Positions 6,897 through 10,676 of a DNA stretch of 10,676 nucleotides are shown piece after piece; position 1 is the stretch's first letter, and each line of letters starts with the position of its first letter. A model generated the notes under the pieces. It was not told the origin of the DNA. It made no database searches and saw only the letters and a program-made list of their open reading frames with translations. The stretch is from NCBI GenBank assembly GCA_038244535.1, contig JBBRTJ010000112.1:1-10676 (forward strand), written 5' to 3'. The translations under genes and the position numbers were made by a program. The DNA is from JBBRTJ01 sp038244535 (lineage in GTDB: Bacteria > Actinomycetota > Acidimicrobiia > Acidimicrobiales > Ilumatobacteraceae).

Positions 6897-7388
6897 ATGC
6901 CTGACCTGCTGATCGCCGCCGACGCCCAATGGGTCATCGACGACATCGTGGCGGCTCTGGGCGCCCCCGGCACGAGCCTGCGGATCGTGCGCGACGGCAA
7001 GGCCGTCGTGGCCGCCGTGCGTGACGAGACCCCCGATCTGGTGGTGCTCGACCAGCAGATCGGCAACATGGGGGCGATGGCCATCACCATGGCGCTGCGG
7101 CTCGAGCAGAGCGGCGGGCGGCTCCCGCGGGTGCCGATCCTGGTGCTCCTCGACCGTCAGGCCGACATCTTCCTGGCTCAGCGGTCCGAGGCCGACGGCT
7201 GGCTCGTGAAGCCGGTCAACGCCCGCCGCCTGCACCGCGCGGCAACCACGATCCTGGCCGGCGGCACGTTCTCTGATGATCGTCCAACGCCGTCCCAGGC
7301 CGCCGCTGCGGCTGCGGTAGGGGCGGCCGCCACCGAGGTCGCACCCGACGCCGAACCCGAAGGCGTCGAGGCCGGCGTCGGCGGCTAG
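6897..7388 (+). CDS. Receiver-domain (CheY-like) protein, degenerate
   Basis: A 163-residue protein: a CheY-like receiver domain (1-122) followed by an Ala/Pro/Glu-rich disordered tail with no DNA-binding domain. The strands fit: MPDLLIAAD (beta 1, with a single acid, Asp9, instead of the usual acidic pair), PDLVVLD (beta 3, with the phosphorylatable position Asp52), VPILVLLDR (beta 4, where the conserved Thr/Ser is Leu) and DGWLVKPV (beta 5, with Lys105-Pro). With the Mg-binding pair incomplete and the switch Thr lost, normal phosphorylation signalling is doubtful. ATG 6897 is preferred over the upstream GTG at 6864 because TAAGGT sits eight bases before it and homology begins there. It is 44 bp downstream of the ATPase pair and 16 bp upstream of tRNA-Pro. 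No histidine kinase is nearby. Confidence 0.82.
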   Translation: MPDLLIAADAQWVIDDIVAALGAPGTSLRIVRDGKAVVAAVRDETPDLVVLDQQIGNMGAMAITMALRLEQSGGRLPRVPILVLLDRQADIFLAQRSEADGWLVKPVNARRLHRAATTILAGGTFSDDRPTPSQAAAAAAVGAAATEVAPDAEPEGVEAGVGG

Positions 7389-7404
7389 GGTTCGCCACGC
7401 ACAA

Positions 7405-7482
7405 CGGGAAGTAGCGCAGCTTGGTTAGCGCGCAGCGTTCGGGACGCTGAGGTCGCGGGTTCGAATCCCGCCTTCCCGACCA
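7405..7482 (+). tRNA. tRNA-Pro (anticodon CGG), CCA encoded
   Basis: A complete cloverleaf. The acceptor CGGGAAG (7405-7411) pairs with CTTCCCG (7472-7478), followed by A73 and an encoded CCA (7480-7482). The D-loop contains AGCTTGGTTAGC. The anticodon stem CAGCG/CGCTG encloses loop TTCGGGA, giving anticodon CGG at 7440-7442 with G37, as usual for proline. The T-arm is GCGGGTTCGAATCCCGC. It reads CCG codons, which are abundant in this GC-rich genome. It may be cotranscribed with the receiver gene 16 bp upstream. Confidence 0.97.
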
Positions 7483-7673
7483 GCAAACGTCCTGGTCAGG
7501 GCCGGTCTGCTCCTCTACGGGCGGCCGGCCTCCTTCGTTTCGATCGCGCGGCCATTGCTCAGCGCGCCGCCGGTGCAAGCGCCGGACGTGAGGGTCTGGC
7601 CCCCGGAGCTGCCGTGAATCCTTGGTGATGGACTCGCCTCGGGCTGGAGCGAGCGTTGGGACCCCGGCGGTTC
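7483..7673. other. Intergenic region between tRNA-Pro and the convergent membrane protein gene
   Basis: 191 bp with no convincing reading frame. It holds the GGCCGG/CCGGCC hairpin listed separately and a second inverted repeat, CTCGC (7633-7637) with GCGAG (7649-7653), which could terminate the minus-strand gene that ends at 7674. No RNA gene or promoter was recognised. Confidence 0.5.
7500..7540 (+). terminator. Candidate terminator after tRNA-Pro
   Basis: GGCCGG (7500-7505) pairs with CCGGCC (7525-7530) across a 19-nt loop, followed by a T-rich tail (TCCTTCGTTT). It lies 17 bp after the tRNA 3' end. The loop is long for an intrinsic terminator and the tail is interrupted. Confidence 0.35.
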
Positions 7674-8225
7674 TCAGTGAGCACTGACGACGGTCGACTG
7701 CTTGGAGAACCTGGGGATGAGGAGGGCCGAGAGGGCGACCACGACGGCGGTGATGACGGCCAGCCAGGCGAAGCTCGCTTCAAGCGCAAGCGAGCTCTTG
7801 AACGTGCTCGTCTGGACCGCTCCGACGAATGCGCCGACCCCGAGCACTCCGGCGAAGAACACAGCGGCGCCGCGCGACGCGGTGGCACCAGCGATGAGGA
7901 GGCCTGCGCCAAGAGCAACTTCGATCAGGCCGAGGATGGTCGTGTGCGTGAAGCCGAGCACTTCGACCACGGGCACGCGCATTGAGCCCTCGAAGCCCGC
8001 TCGGGTGATGGCGATGAGGCCGATCACCAACAGCACGAGGCCCGCCACCGCGGCGATGATGGCATCGGGGGCGAAGCGGCGTGAGAACGATGTGCGCGAG
8101 GTGGACGTCTCGGTCGGCACCGGGCTCGTACCGTCGCTCACGGTCTGCATCGGGCTCGTACCATCGCTCACGGTCTGCGCTCGCTCGTACTGCGGGCTTT
8201 GCTGGGTGGTGATCGATTCCTTCAT
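7674..8225 (-). CDS. Four-helix integral membrane protein of unknown function
   Basis: A 183-residue protein with a hydrophilic N-terminus (1-53) and four predicted membrane helices: about 55-76 (AIIAAVAGLVLLVIGLIAI), 96-116 (ILGLIEVALGAGLLIAGATA), 119-138 (GAAVFFAGVLGVGAFVGAVQ) and 151-171 (SFAWLAVITAVVVALSALLI). The four-helix topology and a Glu inside helix 2 resemble DoxX-like proteins, but no diagnostic motif is visible and the family call is weak. The N-terminal segment contains the decapeptide QTVSDGTSPM/V twice in tandem. The start at 8225 (MKESITTQQ) is chosen over an upstream in-frame ATG at 8270 because GGAAGAGG lies seven bases before it. It is transcribed towards tRNA-Pro and its 5' side faces the mobile-element debris. 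Confidence 0.75.
   Translation of the reverse strand: MKESITTQQSPQYERAQTVSDGTSPMQTVSDGTSPVPTETSTSRTSFSRRFAPDAIIAAVAGLVLLVIGLIAITRAGFEGSMRVPVVEVLGFTHTTILGLIEVALGAGLLIAGATASRGAAVFFAGVLGVGAFVGAVQTSTFKSSLALEASFAWLAVITAVVVALSALLIPRFSKQSTVVSAH
8121..8180. repeat. 30-bp tandem direct repeat, two copies, in coding sequence
   Basis: Units 8121-8150 and 8151-8180 both begin CGGGCTCGTACC and agree at 27 of 30 positions. In the minus-strand protein they encode QTVSDGTSP twice in the N-terminal tail. The in-frame length suggests a recent duplication by slippage. Confidence 0.85.
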
Positions 8226-8311
8226 CGTGGGACCTCTTCCATAGGTTCGGCTGACGCACCGCGTGATCAAGCAGTACCCGCCGATGTCGTCGGTTCAAAC
8301 CCCCCGTCCAG

Positions 8312-8908
8312 CGCCGCGCTTGTCGGCTGTCGACCTGGGTCGACGGCGAAGGGATGTGGCGCCTGACCGGCCAGTTCGATCCGGTCACCGGCGCGCGCAT
8401 CGACGCCCGCCTCCGCGCCGCCTTGACCGCGGTAGAGGCGGCCGGCGCCCCGGCCGACGCTCCCGACGACCCATTGGAGCGTCACTCGTTCCTTCGGGCC
8501 GACGCACTGGCTGCCCTCGTCAATGGCGACGGGCCACGAGGCGGACCGGCCGAGCTGGTGATCGTGCTCGACACCACCGCCGTCGACGCCGACGGCCACC
8601 CCGTCGTGGACTGGGCGATCCCGGTCGAGATCCCGGCATCGGTGCTCGCCGACCTCTACGACCACGGCGAGCTGTACCGGCTGGTGCCGGTCATCGTGCG
8701 GGCCCGCGTTGTGCTGCACGCCCCAGGCACGCTGGACCTGGGCCACACCACCCGACTGGCCAACCGCGACCAACGCCGAGCACTCCGAGCCCTGTACCCG
8801 ACCTGTGCCATGCCGGGCTGCGCCGTCCGGTTCGGTGACTGCGCCATCCACCACGTCATCTGGTGGGAACCACCCCACAACGGGCCGACCGATCTGGACA
8901 ACCTGGTT
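8312..8908 (+). pseudogene. DUF222/HNH endonuclease (13E12-type) gene fragment, both ends missing
   Basis: The plus-strand frame is open from 8267 (stop at 8264) and family similarity starts near 8312 with RRACRLSTWVDGEGMWRLTG, the end part of DUF222. It continues through GQFDPVTGARIDARLRAAL to the HNH core: Cys in YPTCAMPGC, then DCAIHHVIWWE and GPTDLDNLV. Full-length relatives then continue with LC-x-HHH-x-x-H; here the frame changes abruptly at about 8909 into group II intron sequence, so the second half of the metal site is lost. The N-terminal 200 or so residues normally found in the family are also absent and no start codon or ribosome binding site is visible. The frame runs on in nonsense until a stop at 9086-9088. 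Such genes occur in many near-identical copies in actinobacteria and are frequent targets of mobile DNA. Confidence 0.82.
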
Positions 8909-8916
8909 CAGAGTCA

Positions 8917-9153
8917 ATGTGTCTGCACGCCTACGTGCACCCGTTCACCTGGCTGCGCGTGGTCGGCTGGCTTCCTCGCAAGCATCGCCATGCCAACTGG
9001 GGGTTTCTGCGACGGCGCTACCTGGCCAACAGGTGGTGGCCCGAGCACGATGGCATGGCTCTGTTCGACTGTCGAGCAGTCCCGGTGACCCACTACCGCT
9101 ACCGCGGAACACGGATCCCCACGCCATGGAACGTGACCAGCACCGCCGCCTGA
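8917..9153 (+). pseudogene. C-terminal fragment of a group II intron reverse transcriptase/maturase
   Basis: The last 78 residues of the intron-encoded protein. LHAYVHPFTWLRVVGWLPRK followed by LRRRYL, DGMALFDCRAVPVTHYRYRG and TRIPTPW is the recognisable end of the maturase X domain and C-terminal segment; RYRG-x-x-IPTPW is a near-invariant finish in these proteins. The reverse transcriptase domain is missing, so the upstream ATG codons are incidental. The TGA at 9151-9153 lies 21 bp before domain V, the normal distance for an ORF in domain IV. Confidence 0.88.
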
Positions 9154-9174
9154 CCGACGGCACGGGCTCGTGGA

Positions 9175-9208
9175 GAGCCGGATGCGGTGGAAGCCGCACG
9201 TCCGGTTC
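9175..9208 (+). ncRNA. Group II intron domain V (catalytic hairpin)
   Basis: Exactly 34 nt. The lower stem GAGCCGGA/TCCGGTTC pairs over 8 bp with one G-U; the two-base bulge is CG (9199-9200); the upper stem TGCGGT/GCCGCA closes a GGAA (GNRA) tetraloop. The catalytic AGC triad is at 9176-9178. All features of a functional domain V are intact despite loss of the rest of the intron. Confidence 0.93.
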
Positions 9209-9210
9209 GG

Positions 9211-9271
9211 GGGACGGGCCGGAGAAACCCACCCGCCGAAACGCAGGCAGGGCGCTCCGGTCCGATCCCAC
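9211..9271 (+). ncRNA. Group II intron domain VI with bulged branch-point A
   Basis: GGGA (9211-9214) pairs with TCCC (9266-9269), CGG (9215-9217) with CCG (9262-9264), a G-U pair joins 9218 and 9261, and CCGGAG (9219-9224) pairs with CTCCGG (9255-9260). A9265 is left unpaired seven nucleotides from the intron 3' end, the expected branch-point position. The terminal loop is 30 nt, longer than usual. Confidence 0.85.
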
Positions 9272-9795
9272 TGGGCCACCCAAGCCCTCGACGTCGTGCG
9301 CCGCTGGGTGTGGGAGCTGTTGCGCCACATGGACCTGCCCGGCCACGCCCGCCAACTGAAGAACTGCCGGTACGCGCTGTGGAAGGACCCCGAAGACCTC
9401 GCCGCCCGCCAAGCGGCCAAGCTGGCCTGGATCGCCCGCCACAACCACAGCCTCTACCGGGCCTACCTGTTGGAGGAGCAGCTTCGCCTCGTGTTCCACC
9501 ACCGCGGTGACCAGGCCATCGCCATGCTCGACGCCGGGCTCGCCTGGGCCCCCGCCGGTCCCGGATCCCCGCCTTCGTCGAGCTCTACCACCGCATCAAC
9601 GAGCACCGTGACGGGATCATCGCCAGCGTGACCCACGGCTTGTCCAACGGGTTGACCGAGAGCGTCAACACCAAACTCCGGCTCATCACCCGCATCGCCT
9701 ACGGGTTCCGATCCACCGACAACCTCATCGCCCTCTGCCTCCTCGACCGAGGCGGTCACTGCCCACCCCTCCCCGGCCGACCGATCACCACATGA
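9272..9795 (+). pseudogene. ISL3-family transposase, 3' half, frameshifted
   Basis: The coding sequence starts directly at the intron 3' splice site: WATQALDVVRRWVWELL, then ALWKDPEDLAARQAAKLAWI, LYRAYLLEEQLRLVF and, after a frame change, RIPAFVELYHRI, GLSNGLTESVNTKLRLITRI, AYGFRS and LLDRGGHCPPLPGR. These are the C-terminal blocks of ISL3 DDE transposases; the Glu in LTESVN (codon 9658-9660) is the third catalytic acid. The first half with both Asp residues is missing. Between about 9548 and 9556 the frame moves, equivalent to loss of one base in a CCCCC run, so the product would be broken even within this fragment. The stop is TGA at 9793-9795. Any reading frame drawn from 9170 is wrong at its N-terminus, because that part is intron domains V and VI. 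Confidence 0.87.
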
Positions 9796-9798
9796 CCC

Positions 9799-9818
9799 AC
9801 GGATCAGTCACAAGAGCC
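9799..9818 (+). repeat. Probable right terminal inverted repeat of the ISL3 element
   Basis: The stretch ending CAAGAGCC lies 23 bp beyond the transposase stop. ISL3-family ends typically read GGCTCTT inwards, which this matches on the complementary strand. The left end is not in the window, so it cannot be verified by pairing. The adjacent AGAAAACT (9819-9826) would be the 8-bp target duplication. Confidence 0.42.
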
Positions 9819-9888
9819 AGAAAACTCAGCACAGGACGAGATCGAGCAACACGAGACGGACTTCGACTTACTCCACAACTGCTTCTGA
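9819..9888 (+). other. Possible C-terminal tail of a disrupted gene
   Basis: Just beyond the ISL3 end a plus-strand frame reads NSAQDEIEQHETDFDLLHNC, then F and a TGA at 9886-9888. The composition is polar, acidic and protein-like, and the DNA is clearly less GC-rich than the surroundings. It has no recognised family. Given what follows (short direct repeats, then a tRNA 3' end), it could be the end of an integrase or cargo gene of an integrated element. It is short enough to be chance. Confidence 0.2.
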
Positions 9889-9903
9889 GCTGCGGGTTTG
9901 CGG

Positions 9904-9933
9904 ACGTGGCAACACGTGGCAACACGAGCAAAC
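9904..9933. repeat. Three tandem 10-bp repeats beside the tRNA-like end
   Basis: ACGTGGCAAC at 9904-9913 is repeated exactly at 9914-9923 and approximately (ACGAGCAAAC) at 9924-9933. The word GCAACACGAG at 9919-9928 also occurs at 9846-9855. Short direct repeats of this size next to an attachment core resemble the arm-type binding sites of tyrosine integrases. That role is an inference. Confidence 0.6.
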
Positions 9934-9945
9934 ACCCTGGAAATT

Positions 9946-9972
9946 GGGTTCGATTCCCGTCCACCTCCGCCA
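9946..9972 (+). other. tRNA 3'-end remnant, probably selC (tRNA-Sec); candidate attachment site
   Basis: GGGTTCGATTCCCGT is a T-arm (loop TTCGATT at 9949-9955), followed by eight nucleotides CCACCTCC (9961-9968), G73 and CCA (9970-9972). An eight-nucleotide acceptor strand with G73 is the signature of bacterial tRNA-Sec; tRNA-Ser and tmRNA have seven, and tmRNA has A73. No GGAGGTGG partner, anticodon arm or variable arm occurs upstream, and the T-stem fails beyond three G-C pairs on its 5' side. This is therefore only the 3' segment, as left by an element that integrated into a tRNA gene. selC is a known integration site for islands in other bacteria. tmRNA is the main alternative, with a one-base insertion. 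Confidence 0.55.
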
Positions 9973-9994
9973 ACAACGTCCGTCCTGTCAACGA

Positions 9995-10019
9995 GGCGGC
10001 GTCGTTCTTGACCGCCGCC
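9995..10019. terminator. GC-rich hairpin downstream of the tRNA remnant
   Basis: GGCGGCG (9995-10001) pairs perfectly with CGCCGCC (10013-10019) over 7 bp with an 11-nt loop, 22 bp after the CCA. It may be the terminator that belonged to the tRNA gene, carried with its 3' end. There is no U-tract after it. Confidence 0.35.
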
Positions 10020-10046
10020 CGGTTGGGGGCTCCTCTCGCAGCTGCC

Positions 10047-10052
10047 TATGGT
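10047..10052 (+). promoter_or_regulatory. -10 box TATGGT of a leaderless transcript
   Basis: TATGGT is followed by seven bases and the ATG at 10060. It overlaps the earlier in-frame ATG at 10048, which would then lie upstream of the transcription start and not be used. Confidence 0.48.
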
Positions 10053-10059
10053 CCATGCC

Positions 10060-10425
10060 ATGGGAGTGCGTCGTCTTGATCACGTCCAACTGGCCATGCC
10101 GCCGGGGGGTGAACCCGAGGCGAGGGCGTTCTACATGGGACTGCTCGGCATCCCGGAGGTGCCGAAGCCACCGCACCTCGCGGCGCGCGGTGGCTGCTGG
10201 TTCGAGGACGGCGATCTCAGGATCCACCTGGGGGTCGAGCAGGACTTCCGGCCCGCTCGCAAGGCCCACCCGGCACTGCTCGTCGACGACCTGGCGTCAC
10301 TCGTCGCAACGCTGCACATGGTGGGCGTGGTCGTTCGCGACGACGAACCGCTCGATGGTTATGCACGGGTGTACGTGGATGATCCCTTCGGCAATCGGAT
10401 CGAGCTCATGGAACCGATCGCCTGA
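10060..10425 (+). CDS. VOC-superfamily (glyoxalase/bleomycin-resistance fold) protein
   Basis: A 121-residue single-domain protein with two beta-alpha-beta-beta-beta modules. MGVRRLDHVQLAMP opens the first strand with the usual metal-ligand His (LDHVQL). EARAFYMGLLGIPEV is the FY-x-x-xLG helix motif, GGCWFEDGDLRIHLGVEQ the next strands, and HPALLVDDLASLVATL opens module two. VYVDDPFGNRIELMEPIA is the hallmark DP-x-GN-x-IEL-x-E finish with the second ligand Glu. Members range from glyoxalase I to dioxygenases and resistance proteins; substrate and metal cannot be told here. A second ATG 12 bases upstream exists, but the later one is preferred because TATGGT lies seven bases before it. It follows the tRNA remnant on undisturbed high-GC sequence. 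Confidence 0.9.
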   Translation: MGVRRLDHVQLAMPPGGEPEARAFYMGLLGIPEVPKPPHLAARGGCWFEDGDLRIHLGVEQDFRPARKAHPALLVDDLASLVATLHMVGVVVRDDEPLDGYARVYVDDPFGNRIELMEPIA

Positions 10426-10427
10426 TC

Positions 10428-10445
10428 GCCCCGAAAGGTAGGGGC
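10428..10445. terminator. Short hairpin after the VOC gene
   Basis: GCCCC (10428-10432) pairs with GGGGC (10441-10445) over an 8-nt loop, three bases after the VOC stop codon. It is a plausible but weak terminator with no T-run. Confidence 0.25.
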
Positions 10446-10471
10446 TCGGGACAGGTCGCGAACCCCTGCGG

Positions 10472-10477
10472 TAGGGT
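10472..10477 (+). promoter_or_regulatory. -10 box TAGGGT of a leaderless transcript
   Basis: TAGGGT lies six bases upstream of the ATG at 10484, matching the leaderless arrangement seen elsewhere in the window. No Shine-Dalgarno is present. Confidence 0.45.
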
Positions 10478-10483
10478 GCCGGC

Positions 10484-10558
10484 ATGAAGAAGATCTTGCT
10501 CCTCCTCGTCGTGATCGGCCTGGCGGCCTTTGCATTCCAGAAGGTCCGCTCCGCCTAG
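10484..10558 (+). CDS. 24-residue membrane peptide
   Basis: ATG AAG AAG ATC opens a 24-codon frame ending in TAG. The peptide MKKILLLLVVIGLAAFAFQK followed by VRSA has a positive N-terminus and one hydrophobic helix (residues 4-18), fitting a single-pass small membrane protein. A leaderless -10 box directly upstream supports expression. It resembles the N-terminus of the small DLW-39 proteins of actinobacteria (MKK-hydrophobic-x-R/K-K-V/I) but lacks their acidic DLW tail, so no name is assigned. No frameshift to a longer product was seen in the following bases. Confidence 0.5.
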   Translation: MKKILLLLVVIGLAAFAFQKVRSA

Positions 10559-10593
10559 TCCACGGTCGGGCCTCATGTCCGGCTGATCTCGTC

Positions 10594-10637
10594 TCTCGAT
10601 GGTACGAGAAACCTATTCCATCCGACCGATTCGTCGG
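10594..10637. repeat. Two adjacent small hairpins near the right end
   Basis: TCTCG (10594-10598) pairs with CGAGA (10605-10609), and CCGAC (10622-10626) pairs with GTCGG (10633-10637), each with a 6-nt loop. They lie in the less GC-rich stretch 10559-10676, which has no recognisable gene. They could terminate the small peptide transcript or belong to the 5' region of a gene beyond the window. Confidence 0.3.
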
Positions 10638-10676
10638 CGCTATGTGTACTTGTGAAATAACGCTCGAGTATGGGGA

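Larger units (their letters stand above)
8909..9271 (+). mobile_element. 3' remnant of a group II intron (retrotransposon)
   Basis: About 363 bp hold, in the right order, the end of the intron-encoded maturase, a short linker, domain V, a 2-nt joiner (GG) and domain VI ending in AC at 9271. Domains I to III, most of domain IV and the reverse transcriptase are gone, so it cannot splice or move by itself. The left boundary is where the HNH frame breaks; the right boundary is a genuine intron-exon junction, since ISL3 transposase coding resumes in frame at 9272. Confidence 0.88.

Noticed and set aside
7216..7578. Minus-strand frame containing SGRRDSNPRPQRP
   Set aside because: Classic false translation of the complement of tRNA-Pro; no real protein is supported.
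8281..8315. tRNA-Sec anticodon arm around TTCAAAC
   Set aside because: The loop sequence fits, but the flanking bases do not form an anticodon stem.
9170..9271. N-terminal part of an apparent 153-residue protein starting at 9170
   Set aside because: These codons are domains V and VI of the intron; the in-frame continuity into the transposase is chance.
9904..9933. CRISPR array
   Set aside because: The repeats are 10 bp, directly abutting with no spacers, and no cas genes are present.
9870..9972. A complete tRNA-Sec or tmRNA ending at 9972
   Set aside because: No GGAGGTGG 5' acceptor strand, no TCA anticodon loop and no long variable arm are found in the roughly 100 bases upstream, so only the 3' segment is present.
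9804..10061. Minus-strand frame containing GGGGRESNPISR
   Set aside because: Again the antisense translation of a tRNA 3' end; it was useful as a clue to the tRNA remnant but is not a gene.

Overview
The window is high-GC DNA from an actinomycete. WhiB is confined to actinobacteria and their phages, several genes look leaderless (an extended TANNNT -10 box 6-8 nt before the start codon), and the genes have the Ala/Arg/Val-rich codon bias of this phylum. The gene set (SelB, a WhiB close to a pair of Get3/ArsA-like ATPases, an NfeD protein) would suit the class Acidimicrobiia, but that is inference and no rRNA is present to confirm it.

Layout. At the left edge is the start of a small membrane protein on the minus strand (1-126, GlsB/YeaQ-like), divergent from selB (178-1926), the selenocysteine elongation factor. 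selB converges on an alpha/beta hydrolase (1943-2938, minus) that lies just downstream of a WhiB iron-sulfur regulator (2955-3206, minus). A 472-residue NfeD-type membrane protein with a degenerate protease domain (3279-4697, minus) is divergent from a two-gene operon of ArsA/Get3-like ATPases (4721-5680 and 5677-6852, plus, 4-bp overlap). The 23-bp gap between nfeD and the first ATPase gene holds a 10-bp palindrome that acts as Shine-Dalgarno on both strands. A degenerate receiver-domain protein (6897-7388) and tRNA-Pro(CGG) (7405-7482) follow. Next is a four-helix membrane protein with a tandem peptide repeat (7674-8225, minus).

From about 8290 to 9972 the sequence is a scrapyard of mobile DNA: a DUF222/HNH (13E12-type) endonuclease gene cut off inside its HNH motif; the 3' end of a group II intron (maturase C-terminus plus intact domains V and VI); and the 3' half of an ISL3-family transposase, the gene in which that intron was sitting. 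The intron 3' splice site can be placed at 9271/9272 from the domain VI fold and the resumption of transposase homology. To the right lie an AT-richer stretch with an orphan reading-frame tail, three 10-bp direct repeats and a 27-nt tRNA 3' end. The 8-nt acceptor strand, G73 and CCA of that tRNA end fit tRNA-Sec (selC), a classic island attachment site. The region therefore looks like one edge of a decayed island integrated at selC, in the same window as selB.

Ordinary sequence resumes with a VOC/glyoxalase-fold protein (10060-10425), a 24-residue leaderless membrane peptide (10484-10558) and a short hairpin-bearing gap to the end of the window.

How the genes relate: the WhiB/ATPase-pair neighbourhood resembles the Rv3679-Rv3680-whiB4 locus of Mycobacterium tuberculosis, and the ATPases probably form an asymmetric heterodimer handling membrane-protein targeting or envelope functions. 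SelB links functionally only to the proposed selC remnant; no selA, selD or selenoprotein gene is visible.
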